Below are positions 54,583 to 63,876 of a DNA stretch of 64,000 nt, piece after piece; position 1 is the first letter of the stretch; each line of letters starts with the position of its first letter. Source of the DNA: JAJXWB01 sp046349215 (GTDB lineage: Bacteria; Pseudomonadota; Alphaproteobacteria; Rhizobiales; Beijerinckiaceae); contig JAXMCV010000003.1 in NCBI GenBank assembly GCA_046349215.1, forward strand, positions 62,001 to 126,000. The letters run 5' to 3'. The notes beneath the pieces were generated by a model that was not told where the DNA came from, did not search any database, and saw nothing but the letters and a program-made list of their open reading frames with translations. The position numbers and the translations under genes were made by a program.

Positions 54583-55350
54583 TTACGATTTTGCAGCCCC
54601 TTGCTGCGCTGCAGCACGCGCATCCTTCGCGAGTTTGCCGAGAATTTCCCGCAAATCCTTGGGCGCGACGATGCGACGCGGAAAACGGATGCGCGAGGTC
54701 CGGTCTCCGGCCGACAGGTCGAGCCCTTCGGGATCGATGCCGGTAGCATGCCAGCGTGCATCCGATTGCGAATCGAAATGGGCGGCATAAAGCCGCAGGG
54801 CGTCCGCATGATCGGCGTTGAGATGCGCGAGCGCGCTTTCTTCCGTCGCGAGCAATTCGGCGGTGCCGGAAAGGTCGGTCAGAATGTCCTTGGGCGCGAA
54901 GTCTGCGGCGCGGGCAAAGCCGCCGTTGAGGTGAAAGCCCTCGACGTTCATCCGCCAGAACGAGAAGTCGGCAAAGCCCGCGTAGAGTTCGGACTTCGGA
55001 TGGCGCGACAGAAATCGGGCGCGCAGAACGGGATCGGGATCGCGGGCGAGCGACCCAGAGACGGTGAGCCGCGGGTGGGCCAGCGGATCGCCCTTGCCCG
55101 ATTGCGGCAGCAGTATCGAGGCCTCCGGTCGCGCCTCGAGGTAGCGCGTATGCGTCGCAAGCGTCGACATCAGCAGGATCGGGGCGCCGTCGGACGCGGT
55201 CGCGATGTTGACCAGCGTGGCGAAGGGCCGGCCTTTTTCATCAAGGGTCGCCAGACAGCCGGCGCGTATTGTTCTCAGAAGCCTTTTGGCCTCGCCGACC
55301 GCATCGTATTGCGGGTCCGCCGCGGGATTTTGACGGGATTGTGCGGGCAA
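54583..55350 (-). CDS. HugZ-like / pyridoxamine 5'-phosphate oxidase-fold protein
   Basis: About 255 residues from TTG 55350, preceded by AGGGGA nine bases upstream; further in-frame starts exist as far as 55419. The N-terminal split-barrel flavin/heme fold is AKRLLRTIRAGCLATLDEKGRPFATLVNIATASDGAPILLMSTLATHTRYLEARPEASILL. The C-terminal DUF2470 domain is EESALAHLNADHADALRLYAAHF, with a conserved His-Asp pair. HugZ-type members cleave heme, others bind FMN. The gene is divergent from chvI. Its own function is not fixed by context. Confidence 0.8.
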   Translation of the reverse strand: MPAQSRQNPAADPQYDAVGEAKRLLRTIRAGCLATLDEKGRPFATLVNIATASDGAPILLMSTLATHTRYLEARPEASILLPQSGKGDPLAHPRLTVSGSLARDPDPVLRARFLSRHPKSELYAGFADFSFWRMNVEGFHLNGGFARAADFAPKDILTDLSGTAELLATEESALAHLNADHADALRLYAAHFDSQSDARWHATGIDPEGLDLSAGDRTSRIRFPRRIVAPKDLREILGKLAKDARAAAQQGAAKS

Positions 55351-55530
55351 GGGTCGATTTCCCCTGAATAAAGGCCTATATCGTCCCTGAATTGTCGCAT
55401 TTTGGCCGGGAACGGCCAAGACATTCCGCCCGCCGTTCAGGCCGCGTTCAGTCCGGCAGGCCGAAATTCCGTCGCCGGGCCAAGCGTGGGACGAAGCTCC
55501 CGCGCCACCCGCTTGAGGACACCAAGTCGA

Positions 55531-56229
55531 ATGCCCACCATCGCTCTGGTCGATGACGACCGAAACATCCTGACTTCCGTCTCCATCGCGCTCGAAGGCG
55601 AGGGATACCGGGTCCAGACCTATACGGACGGCGCCGCCGCGCTGGACGGACTGCGCACCAACCCGCCCGACCTCGCCATCTTCGATATCAAGATGCCGCG
55701 CATGGACGGCATGGAGCTTCTGCGGCGTCTGCGGCAGAAATCAGACCTTCCGGTGATCTTCCTGACGTCGAAGGACGAGGAGATCGACGAATTGTTCGGC
55801 CTGAAGATGGGCGCGGACGACTTCATCCACAAACCCTTCTCGCAGCGCCTGCTGGTCGAGCGCGTGAAGGCGATCCTGCGCCGCTCCAATCCGAAGGAAG
55901 CCGCGGCGCAGAAGGAATCCGAGGTCAAGCTGCTCGAGCGCGGCGCGCTGCGCATGGACCCGGAACGCCACACCTGCACCTGGAACGGTCAGCCGGTGAC
56001 GCTGACAGTGACGGAATTCCTGATCCTGCAGGCGCTGGCCACGCGCCCGGGCGTCGTGAAGAGCCGCAACGCGCTGATGGACGCCGCCTACGACGACCAG
56101 GTCTATGTCGACGATCGCACCATCGACAGCCACATCAAGCGGCTGCGCAAGAAGTTCAAGGCGGTCGACGACGATTTCGAGATGATCGAGACGCTGTACG
56201 GCGTCGGCTATCGGTTCAAGGAAGCCTAA
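55531..56229 (+). CDS. chvI: Response regulator ChvI
   Basis: 232 residues. OmpR-class regulator: receiver domain TIALVDDDRNILTSVSIALEGEGYRVQTYTDGAAALDGLRTNPPDLAIFDIKMPRMDGMELLRRLR with phospho-accepting Asp52 and the usual Lys; and C-terminal winged helix with LTVTEFLILQALATRPGVVKSRNALMDAAYDDQVYVDDRTIDSHIKRLRKKFKAVDDDFEMIETLYGVGYRF. The VYVDDRTIDSHIKRLRKKF stretch is that of ChvI. ChvI controls envelope, acid and symbiosis responses. It is 24 bases upstream of chvG. Confidence 0.95.
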   Translation: MPTIALVDDDRNILTSVSIALEGEGYRVQTYTDGAAALDGLRTNPPDLAIFDIKMPRMDGMELLRRLRQKSDLPVIFLTSKDEEIDELFGLKMGADDFIHKPFSQRLLVERVKAILRRSNPKEAAAQKESEVKLLERGALRMDPERHTCTWNGQPVTLTVTEFLILQALATRPGVVKSRNALMDAAYDDQVYVDDRTIDSHIKRLRKKFKAVDDDFEMIETLYGVGYRFKEA

Positions 56230-56253
56230 CCAAGTGAGGAACGCGCCGGGCAT

Positions 56254-58053
56254 ATGAGCGTCGGAGCGCATACCGAGCAGGCCCCTGCCCGACCGATCCG
56301 GCGGCTGAAGCGCCTCGTGCGCCTGCGCCAGCTGTGGCGCGGCCTGCTCGCGCGGTTCTCGTCCTCGCTCACCCGGCGCATCATCGTCCTCAACCTCGGC
56401 GGCCTGTTCGCGCTGCTGCTCGGCTTTCTCTATCTCAACCAGTTCCGCGCCGGCCTGATCGATGCGCGCCTGCAGAGCCTGCAGACGCAGGGAGAGATCA
56501 TCGCCGCGGCGATCGCCTCGTCCGCCACCGTCGAGACGGATTCCATCGCCATCGATCCCGAGCGCCTGCTGCAGCTCGCGCCCGGCCAGAGCTACGGGCC
56601 GTCGGACGAGACGACGCCGAGCCTGGAATTCTCGATCAACCCGGACCGCATCGGCCCGCTCCTGCATCGCCTGGTTTCGCCGACGCGGACGCGGGCGCGC
56701 GTCTACGACCGCGACGGCTACATGCTGCTCGACTCGCGCTCGCTGACGAGCCGCTCGACCATCCTGCGGTCCGAGCTTCCCCCGACCGCCAATCCCAAGC
56801 CGAATTTCCTCGAGCGGGCCTGGGACGCCATCCGCGCGAGATTCGGCGCGGGCGGCGTCTCGACCGAAGACGATTTCGGCGCCGGCGACGGCCGTGCTCT
56901 GCCTGAAGTGGCGCGCGCACTGGCCGGCGGCGAGGAATCGGTGGTGCGCGTCAATGCGCGCGGCGAGACGGTCGTCTCGGTGTCGGTGCCGATCCAGCGG
57001 TTCCGGGCGGTGCGGGGCGCGCTGCTCCTGTCGACACAGGGCGGCGACATCGACGCGATCATCGCTTCCGAGCGCTGGGCCATCGTTCGCATCTTCATCG
57101 TCTCGGCCGGCGTGATGCTGCTGCTCTCCCTTTTCTTCGCCGGAACGATAGCCGAACCGATCAGACGACTGGCGGAAGCGGCGGAACGCGTCAGGCGCGG
57201 CAGCAAGTCACGGCAGGAAATTCCGGATTTCTCCGATCGCTCGGACGAGATCGGGCATCTGTCGGGCGCCTTGCGCGACATGACGCGCGCCCTCTATTCG
57301 CGGATCGAGGCGATCGAAAGCTTCGCGGCCGATGTCGCGCACGAACTGAAAAATCCGCTGACCTCGCTGCGCAGCGCAGTCGAGACACTGCCGATCGCGC
57401 GCACCGATTCTTCGCGCGAGCGGCTGCTCGAGGTCATCCAGCACGACGTGCGTCGTCTGGACCGCCTCATCAGCGATATTTCCGACGCGTCTCGGCTCGA
57501 TGCCGAACTGGCGCGCGCCGACATGCAGATGGTCGACCTGTCCGCCGTGCTGAAGGCGGTCGTCGGGGTCGCGCAAGGCGTGGAGCGCGGCGACGGAGTG
57601 ACGGTTTCGCTCGACGTGGCCGATGCGCCGGCGACCGAGGCGGGCCGCGCGCCCTGGCAGGTGCTGGGCCACGACTCGCGTCTCGGTCAGGTCTTCAACA
57701 ATCTGGTCGACAATGCCCGCTCCTTCTCCGAACCCGGCGGATCGGTGCGCGTGACCCTGCGGCCGGCGCGCGCTGCCGTCGCAGGCGCGCCCGCGCGCGA
57801 CGGTTTCGAAATCGTCGTCGATGACGATGGGCCCGGCATCCCGGCTCACGCGTTCGAACGCATTTTCGAGCGCTTCTATACCGACCGGCCCAATCAGGGT
57901 TTCGGCCAGAACTCCGGGCTCGGGCTGTCCATATCGCGGCAGATCGTCGAGGCGCACCGCGGACGGATCCGCGCCATGAATCGGACCGATCCGGGAGCGC
58001 CGGACAAGCCGCTGGGCGCGCGCTTCATCGTCTGGCTGCCGGCCGCCGCATGA
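56254..58053 (+). CDS. chvG: Sensor histidine kinase ChvG
   Basis: 599 residues, partner of ChvI. Membrane segments at about 44-62 (IIVLNLGGLFALLLGFLYL) and 275-297 flank a periplasmic sensor domain of some 210 residues. A HAMP region (EPIRRLAEAAERVRRGSKSRQEIPDFSDRSDEIGHLSGALRDMTRALYSR) leads to the dimerisation helix SFAADVAHELKNPLTSLRSAVETL with His363. The ATPase domain has QVFNNLVDNARSFSEPGG, VDDDGPGIPAHAFERIFERFY and QNSGLGLSISRQIVEAHRG. In related organisms the periplasmic ExoR inhibits it. The stop overlaps the hprK start by four bases. Confidence 0.95.
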   Translation: MSVGAHTEQAPARPIRRLKRLVRLRQLWRGLLARFSSSLTRRIIVLNLGGLFALLLGFLYLNQFRAGLIDARLQSLQTQGEIIAAAIASSATVETDSIAIDPERLLQLAPGQSYGPSDETTPSLEFSINPDRIGPLLHRLVSPTRTRARVYDRDGYMLLDSRSLTSRSTILRSELPPTANPKPNFLERAWDAIRARFGAGGVSTEDDFGAGDGRALPEVARALAGGEESVVRVNARGETVVSVSVPIQRFRAVRGALLLSTQGGDIDAIIASERWAIVRIFIVSAGVMLLLSLFFAGTIAEPIRRLAEAAERVRRGSKSRQEIPDFSDRSDEIGHLSGALRDMTRALYSRIEAIESFAADVAHELKNPLTSLRSAVETLPIARTDSSRERLLEVIQHDVRRLDRLISDISDASRLDAELARADMQMVDLSAVLKAVVGVAQGVERGDGVTVSLDVADAPATEAGRAPWQVLGHDSRLGQVFNNLVDNARSFSEPGGSVRVTLRPARAAVAGAPARDGFEIVVDDDGPGIPAHAFERIFERFYTDRPNQGFGQNSGLGLSISRQIVEAHRGRIRAMNRTDPGAPDKPLGARFIVWLPAAA

Positions 58054-58538
58054 CCGTCGCGCCGGGTCTATCGACGCCGACCATCCATGCGACCGCGCTC
58101 ATCGTCGGCGAGGCCGGAATCCTTATCCGCGGACGTTCGGGCGCGGGCAAGAGCCGGCTCGCCGAGCAATTGGTGGAAGCGGCGCGCGCAAGAGGGTGGT
58201 TCGGCCAACTGGTCGCCGACGACCGCGTGCGGATCGAGGCGCGGGGCGGGCGGCTGGTCCTTTCACCGCATCCTTCCATCGCCGGCCTCGTGGAGCGAAG
58301 GGGACAGGGGATTTTTCGGGTCGGATACGAGGCGGCCGTGGTCCTGCGCCTGGTGGTCGACCTCGTCGACAGGGACTCGGGCGCCGACCAGCCGCCGCGG
58401 CACCCCGAGCCGGAGGACCTTGCGGTATTGCTGGAGGGCATCCGCACGCCGCGACATGCCGCCATGATCGGGGACGACAACGCGCCAGCGACGATCCTGC
58501 GTCTGGTCGCCACGAAAGGCGCCCAAAATGTCGGCTGA
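58050..58538 (+). CDS. hprK: HPr kinase/phosphorylase, short alphaproteobacterial form
   Basis: 162 residues, about half the length of Gram-positive HprK because only the C-terminal catalytic domain is present; this is normal in alphaproteobacteria. Walker A is GILIRGRSGAGKSRLAEQLVEAA (Ser30-Ser35), the second acidic motif is LVADDRVRIEARGGRLVLSPHPSIAGLVERRGQGIFRV, with the Asp pair and the HprK loop, and the tail reads EGIRTPRHAAMIGDDNAPATILRLVATKG. It should phosphorylate HPr on the regulatory Ser. Overlap with chvG suggests coupling. Confidence 0.92.
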   Translation: MTVAPGLSTPTIHATALIVGEAGILIRGRSGAGKSRLAEQLVEAARARGWFGQLVADDRVRIEARGGRLVLSPHPSIAGLVERRGQGIFRVGYEAAVVLRLVVDLVDRDSGADQPPRHPEPEDLAVLLEGIRTPRHAAMIGDDNAPATILRLVATKGAQNVG

Positions 58539-58703
58539 ATGGCGCATTTTGCTTGCCAAGTCCGCGCCGACGAACAAAATGGCCGCCCGCTGCGCCGGTC
58601 CGTCCAAAGGGCCGCAGGCGGGGTGGAAATTCAGCATTTCCGACGAGCCTGCGAACCAGCGCGGCCTGTTCGGTTCCGGGTTCGACATGGACGGTTTCGC
58701 CAG
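58539..58703. other. 165-base gap between hprK and the EIIA gene
   Basis: No gene is accepted here. The frame of the EIIA gene stays open through it, but the sequence is Cys/Arg/Gly-rich and has no family similarity visible. No strong hairpin was found. Confidence 0.4.
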
Positions 58704-59105
58704 ATGATCGGTATGGTCCTCGTGACCCACGGCTGCCTCGCGACGGAGTTTCGCTCGGCGCTGGAACATGTCGTCGGCCCGCAGAAGCAGCTCGCGACCA
58801 TCACCATCGGTCCCGACGACGACATGGAAAAGCGTCGCCGCGATATCATGGACGCCGTGAAATCGGTGGAGACCGGCCAGGGCGTCGTCCTCTTGACCGA
58901 CATGTTCGGCGGCACGCCCTCCAACCTCTCGATCTCCGTAATGAACGGCGCGAAGGTCGAGGTGGTCGCTGGCGTCAACCTGCCAATGTTGATCAAGCTC
59001 GCGTCAGTGCGCGATCATGCCGATCTCGGGACGGCGGCGGCGCAGGCGCAGGACGCCGGGCGCAAGTATATCCAGATCGCCAGCCGCGTCCTGAGCGGGA
59101 AATGA
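58704..59105 (+). CDS. PTS EIIA component, mannose family
   Basis: 133 residues from ATG 58704 (MIGMVLVTHGCLATEFRSALEHVVGP). The active His is His9. DDDMEKRRRDIMDAVKSVETGQGVVLLTDMFGGTPSNLSISVMNGAKVEVVAGVNLPMLIKLASVRDHADLGTAAAQAQDAGRKYI is the full ManX-type EIIA domain. No EIIB, EIIC or EIID is present, so the protein is thought to be regulatory rather than to drive sugar uptake. It lies between hprK and HPr, as in other alphaproteobacteria, and its stop overlaps the HPr start (ATGA). Confidence 0.92.
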   Translation: MIGMVLVTHGCLATEFRSALEHVVGPQKQLATITIGPDDDMEKRRRDIMDAVKSVETGQGVVLLTDMFGGTPSNLSISVMNGAKVEVVAGVNLPMLIKLASVRDHADLGTAAAQAQDAGRKYIQIASRVLSGK

Positions 59106-59431
59106 GCATGGACGACCAAGGCTGCGAGGATTGCCCCCCTAACAAGGCCGCGCCGGAAGGCGCGATCGTCAGGCAATTGCCGATCATCAACAAGAAGGGG
59201 CTTCACGCCCGCGCGACGGCGAAATTCGTGCAGTGCGTCGAGAATTTCGATTGCGAGATGACGGTGTCGCGCTGCGGCGAGACTGTGGGCGGCACATCCA
59301 TCATGGGAATCCTGACCCTCGGCGCGGGGATCGGCACGACGATCGAGGTCGCGGCCCTGGGACCGCAGGCCGAGCAGGCGATCGAAGCCATCACCAACCT
59401 CGTGGCGAACCGGTTCGGCGAAGACGAATAG
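59102..59431 (+). CDS. ptsH: HPr family phosphocarrier protein
   Basis: 109 residues from ATG 59102, overlapping the EIIA stop; ATG 59108 is also possible. HPr fold: VRQLPIINKKGLHARATAKFVQCVENFDCEMTVSRCGETVGGTSIMGILTLGAGIGTTIEVAALGPQAEQAIEAITNLVANRFGE. The phosphocarrier His is His35 (KKGLHARA) and the HprK target Ser is Ser66 (GGTSIMG). A Cys-containing N-terminal extension of some 20 residues (QGCEDCPPN) is unusual. No enzyme I gene is in the window; in this group PtsP is elsewhere. Confidence 0.94.
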   Translation: MSMDDQGCEDCPPNKAAPEGAIVRQLPIINKKGLHARATAKFVQCVENFDCEMTVSRCGETVGGTSIMGILTLGAGIGTTIEVAALGPQAEQAIEAITNLVANRFGEDE

Positions 59432-59443
59432 GGGAAAGCGCCG

Positions 59444-62107
59444 TCAGGCGACGCGGCTGGCGGCGACGCCCTGGCGCTCGGCGATCACGGGCAATCCATT
59501 CTCGACCGTATCCGGCCACCCGAACAGATAGCCCTGCACGCTCTGGACGCCGGCGGCGCGCAACGTCGCAAGCTGCTCCGGCGTCTCGACGCCCTCTCCG
59601 GTCACTTCGATATCGAACGCGCGCGCAAGCTGAACGGTCGCCGCGATGATGGCCGCCGAGCCTGCGTCGCGCGATCCATCGGCGACGAACGAACGATCGA
59701 TCTTCAGCCGGTCGAAGGGGAAGGTCTTGAGATAGCTGAGCGACGCGAAGCCGGTGCCGAAATCGTCGAGCGCGATGGCGACGCCGTGTTCGCGGAGACG
59801 ATGAAGGGCGCCGATGATCTCGCCCTTGTCCTGCAGCAGCGCGTTCTCGGTGATCTCGAGTTCGAGCCGGCGCGCCGGCAGCCCCGCCTGCTCCAGTGCG
59901 ACGGCGACGGACGAAACGAAGTCGGCCGCGGCTATCTGCAACGGCGAAACATTGACGGCGACGCCGACGTGTTCCGGCCAGCTCGCCGCGTCCGCGCAGG
60001 CGCGCCGCAAGGCCCACGCGCCGAGCTGTTCGATCTGCCGCGTTTCTTCGGCAAGACGTACGAATTCCTGCGGCGGGACGAGACCGCGGCTGGAATGCCG
60101 CCAGCGCAGCAGGGCCTCCATGTGCCGGATTTCGAATGTCCGTACATCGACCACCGGCTGGTACACGAGATGCAGTTCGTCCGTCTCGATCGCCTTCGCC
60201 AGGTCGATCGCGAGCTCGCGACGCGTGACGGCGTCGAGCTCCATACGAGGCTCGAACAGGCGAAAACAATTGGCCCTTTCGCCCTTGGCGGCGTAGAGCG
60301 CAAGATCGGCGCGCCTCAGCATGTCGTCGACGGAGAGTTCGCGCTCATCGACGACAGCGACGCCGATGCAGGCGCCGATCGTCGGGTTCTGGCCCTGGAA
60401 GAGATAAGGTTCGGAGATCGCGGCGATCGCGCGCGCGGCTACGCCTGCCGGATCATCGACGGTGGATTTCTGTACGCCATAGGCCAGCGCAAATTCGTCG
60501 CCGCCCAGGCGCGCGACGACCTGCGCATGCGGCGCCGCCTCCCCTATTCGGCGCGCGCATTCCTTCAGGACGTGGTCGCCGACGGCATGTCCGAACGTGT
60601 CGTTGACAGGCTTGAATTCGTCGAGATCGATCAGCATCACGACGATGTAGGCATATGACGTTCCGATGTTCTTCCTGAGCGTTTCGAGCGAGGAAAGAAA
60701 CAGCGCGCGATTGGCGACCTGCGTCAATTCATCATGCATCGCCATGTGTGCGATGCGCGAATTGGCCTCTTCGCGCTCGGTGATGTCCTCGTGGGTTACG
60801 ACCAGACCGCCGTCGGCGCATGCCGCGTGATTGACGAGGATCGAACGCCCGTCGCTGAGAAGATCGACGCGGCGGTCCGTGAAAGGACGGCCCATGGCGT
60901 CGCGCAGATAGGACGCGGCGTCGGCGCCGGCAAAAAGGCCGCGCGCGACGCGCATTTCCAGGATCTTGCGCGCCGGCGTTCCCGGCCGGATCTGAGCCGG
61001 GTCGAGACCATAGATCGTCGCGTAGCGTGCGTTGGAGATGACGACACGGCCCGCCCGATCGAAAACGACGAGGCCTTGCGACATGTTCTCCAGCGCGGTC
61101 GCGAATCGCTGGTTGGACAGTTTGAGTGCGATGGACTGGCTTCGGAGCGCGATTTCCTTCTCGGCGATCTTGCCGAACTGCACCATCAGCGCCTGCGCGA
61201 GGAACGCGGCGATGGCGAGCGCCAGACCCGCCGTGATGCCGACGGCGAGCGCCTGCTCGCGCCAGCGCGCCAGCGCCATTTCCCGCGACACCGACACGGT
61301 GACGACGAGTTGCGAGAAGGGAAGCGGCCGGACGGAAATGATGCGGTCCCGGTTGTCGAACGAACTGACTGTCTCGTAGACGCCGCCGCCCTGTTCGACG
61401 ACGCGGTACCACGGCGAGGTTGTCGGCAGCCGCTCGCCAATCGAGGTGATCGCGGCGGGGTAGCGGGCGAAGATCGAGCCGTCGCGCTTGAACAACGCAT
61501 AGGACCGGCCCGGCATGGAGGAAATGAGCGAATAGGTGCTGACGAGGGCGCGCGGGCCGACGCTGGCGCGCACGACCCCCAGAAAGCGTCCGTCGGCGGT
61601 TTCGATCCGACGCATGAAATCGACGACCAGCGCCCCCGTCGCCTCGCTGACCCGTAACGCGCCGACCGGCGTGTATTGCGCCGGCCTGTTGTTTTTCAGC
61701 CAGTCGAAGCCATCGTAGATCGGTCCGGAGTCTTGCGGCGGGGCGCCGCGCGAACTGGCGACAGTGGCGCCGTCCGAATTCTCGATCGAAATCTGTTCGA
61801 TGGCGGAGCGCCTGTCGGCAATGGCCGAAAGAGCGTGGCCGACGGCCTCGGTCCGCGCCAACGCCTGGAATTCGGTTTCATCGCGCGCATCGAGCACGGC
61901 GGCTGCTTCGTTGAGCGCCAGGTCGATGTTCAGCGCGGACTGGCGGACCTGCTCCGCGAGCATCTCGGAAAGACCCGACACCTCGTGTCCAGCCTCTTCG
62001 AGCGCGTCCTGGCGAAGTTTAAGGACAGCCGCGCCCGCGACGAGCGCCGTCAGCAGCGCAATCACGCCGGCAATCGCCAGTATGCGGTTGAAACTGAAGC
62101 CCTTCAC
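59444..62107 (-). CDS. Membrane-bound GGDEF-EAL protein (cyclic-di-GMP turnover)
   Basis: 887 residues. TM at 8-28 (ILAIAGVIALLTALVAGAAVLKL), a periplasmic dCache-like sensor (about 30-280), TM (ALAVGITAGLALAIAAFLAQALM), a PAS domain (ATALENMSQGLVVFDRAGRVVISNARYATIYG), GGDEF near 537 (RLGGDEFALAYG) and EAL near 665 (HMEALLRWRHSSRGLVPP). EAL catalytic motifs are present: NVSPLQ, EITENALL, LDDFGTGFASLSYL, KIDRSF, GEGVET and QGYLFG. The GGDEF site is intact, but the inhibitory RxxD upstream reads PHAQ, so product feedback is probably lost. Either activity or both may operate. It is convergent with the PTS genes. Confidence 0.94.
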   Translation of the reverse strand: MKGFSFNRILAIAGVIALLTALVAGAAVLKLRQDALEEAGHEVSGLSEMLAEQVRQSALNIDLALNEAAAVLDARDETEFQALARTEAVGHALSAIADRRSAIEQISIENSDGATVASSRGAPPQDSGPIYDGFDWLKNNRPAQYTPVGALRVSEATGALVVDFMRRIETADGRFLGVVRASVGPRALVSTYSLISSMPGRSYALFKRDGSIFARYPAAITSIGERLPTTSPWYRVVEQGGGVYETVSSFDNRDRIISVRPLPFSQLVVTVSVSREMALARWREQALAVGITAGLALAIAAFLAQALMVQFGKIAEKEIALRSQSIALKLSNQRFATALENMSQGLVVFDRAGRVVISNARYATIYGLDPAQIRPGTPARKILEMRVARGLFAGADAASYLRDAMGRPFTDRRVDLLSDGRSILVNHAACADGGLVVTHEDITEREEANSRIAHMAMHDELTQVANRALFLSSLETLRKNIGTSYAYIVVMLIDLDEFKPVNDTFGHAVGDHVLKECARRIGEAAPHAQVVARLGGDEFALAYGVQKSTVDDPAGVAARAIAAISEPYLFQGQNPTIGACIGVAVVDERELSVDDMLRRADLALYAAKGERANCFRLFEPRMELDAVTRRELAIDLAKAIETDELHLVYQPVVDVRTFEIRHMEALLRWRHSSRGLVPPQEFVRLAEETRQIEQLGAWALRRACADAASWPEHVGVAVNVSPLQIAAADFVSSVAVALEQAGLPARRLELEITENALLQDKGEIIGALHRLREHGVAIALDDFGTGFASLSYLKTFPFDRLKIDRSFVADGSRDAGSAAIIAATVQLARAFDIEVTGEGVETPEQLATLRAAGVQSVQGYLFGWPDTVENGLPVIAERQGVAASRVA

Positions 62108-62232
62108 GCCGCGCCGTCCCGTCCGGGCATAGGTTCGTCAGCCGGATTTTGTGGCGATCAGCCTTTCCAAATTATTGAATATCGACAGCAATTTCAGAAA
62201 ATTGTTCTGAAATCGCATTCCCCTGGGGCGCC

Positions 62233-63876
62233 TCAGGCCGTCCAGCGGCGTCGCCAGCCGACCAGCCCGGCGGTGGAGCCGTCCAGCCCGTCCAGGCTGC
62301 GTCCCCCGTCCTGAACGATCGGAACGAGCCGGTTGCACAATTCCTTGCCGAGTTCGACGCCCCACTGATCGAACGGGTTGATGTCCCAGACGACCGACTG
62401 GACGAAGACCTTGTGCTCGTAGAGCGCGACGAGACGACCGAGCATCCGCGGGTCCAGGCGTCGGTACATGAACGTCGACGACGGCCGCTCGCCCTCGAAG
62501 GTCTTGTGGGGCGCCAGTGCGGCGATCTCGGCCGGCGAAAGCCCCTGAGCCTTTAGGATTTCCTCGACCTCGGCGCGGCTGCGGCCGCGCATCATCGCCT
62601 CGCTCTGGGCGAGGCAATTGGCGACCAGCAGCGCATGGTGGCCGGCGTCGGCTTCCGTCGGCTCGGCCGCCACGAGGAAGTCGATGGGCGCGATGTCGGT
62701 CCCCTGGTGCAGCAGCTGGAAGAAGGCGTGCTGTCCGTTGGTGCCGGGTTCGCCGAAGACGAACGGGCCCGTGGCGGTCGCGACGGCTGCGCCGTCGCGG
62801 GTGACGTGCTTGCCGTTCGATTCCATGTCGAGTTGCTGCAGGTAGGCCGGGAAGCGGGCCAGCCGCTGGTCGTAAGGGATGACCAGGTGGACCGGCTCGT
62901 TCCAGACATTGCGGCGCCAGACGCCGAGCAGCGCCATGAGAACGGGGATGTTGGCCTCCAGCGGCGCGGCGCGGAAATGGTCGTCGATATCCTGCCCGCC
63001 GCGCAGGAAATCCTCGAAATGTTCGGGGCCGATGGCGATGACGAGCGACAGGCCGATCGCCGACCACATCGAATAGCGCCCGCCGACCCAGTCCCAGAAG
63101 CCGAAGACGCGATCCGGCCGGATGCCGAACTCCGCGACCTTGTCGAGCCTCGTCGACACGGCGGCGAAATGATCGGCGACCGCCGCCTCGCCCAGCGCGT
63201 CCGCGACCCAGCGCCGCGCCGAGGCGGCATTGGCCATCGTTTCCTGCGTCGTGAACGTCTTGGACGAGACGATGAACAGCGTCCTGGCCGGATCGAGCCC
63301 GCGCAACGTATCGCCGAGATCGGCGCCGTCGACGTTCGACACGAAATGCGGGCGAAGATCGGCCGAGACGTATGGCGACAGGGCGCGCGCCGCCATGGCC
63401 GGCCCGAGATCGGAGCCGCCGATGCCGATGTTCACGACATCCGTGATCCGGTCGCCGCGCGCGCCGCGGATTTCGCCGGACCGCACGGCGGCGGCAAAAG
63501 CCGCGACGCGGGCGCGCACGTCGCGCACCTCGGGCATGACGTCCTTGCCGTCGACCAGCATTGGCGCGTCGGTGAGATTGCGCAGGGCCATATGCAGCGC
63601 CGGGCGATGCTCGGTCGCATTCACCTTCTCGCCGGCGAACAGCGCGGCGCGCCGTTCCTCCACCTTCGCGGCGCGGGCCAGCGCGACAAGCAGCGAGATC
63701 GTCTCGGCCGTCGCCTTGTGCTTGGAATAGTCGAACAGGAGATCGTCGAGCCGCACGCTGAATTTTTCGAAACGGGCCGGATCGTCGCGGAACAGGTCGA
63801 TCGTGCGGCGCGAGGCGATGGCGGCGCGATGCGCTTCGAGGGTGGCGAAAGCGGCGCGGACGGCAGGTCGATGCAT
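62233..63876 (-). CDS. pgi: Glucose-6-phosphate isomerase
   Basis: 547 residues from ATG 63876 (MHRPAVRAAFATLEAHRAAIASRRTIDLF). Interconverts glucose 6-phosphate and fructose 6-phosphate. Signatures are NIGIGGSDLGPAMAARALSPYV, ADLRPHFVSNVDGADLGDTLRGLDPARTLFIVSSKTFTTQETMANA, FGFWDWVGGRYSMWSAIGLSL and the C-terminal SVVWDINPFDQWGVELGKELCNRLVP. The catalytic Glu, His and Lys regions all look intact. The gene runs toward the GGDEF-EAL gene on the same strand with 126 bases between. Upstream sequence to the right edge shows no further gene. Confidence 0.95.
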   Translation of the reverse strand: MHRPAVRAAFATLEAHRAAIASRRTIDLFRDDPARFEKFSVRLDDLLFDYSKHKATAETISLLVALARAAKVEERRAALFAGEKVNATEHRPALHMALRNLTDAPMLVDGKDVMPEVRDVRARVAAFAAAVRSGEIRGARGDRITDVVNIGIGGSDLGPAMAARALSPYVSADLRPHFVSNVDGADLGDTLRGLDPARTLFIVSSKTFTTQETMANAASARRWVADALGEAAVADHFAAVSTRLDKVAEFGIRPDRVFGFWDWVGGRYSMWSAIGLSLVIAIGPEHFEDFLRGGQDIDDHFRAAPLEANIPVLMALLGVWRRNVWNEPVHLVIPYDQRLARFPAYLQQLDMESNGKHVTRDGAAVATATGPFVFGEPGTNGQHAFFQLLHQGTDIAPIDFLVAAEPTEADAGHHALLVANCLAQSEAMMRGRSRAEVEEILKAQGLSPAEIAALAPHKTFEGERPSSTFMYRRLDPRMLGRLVALYEHKVFVQSVVWDINPFDQWGVELGKELCNRLVPIVQDGGRSLDGLDGSTAGLVGWRRRWTA

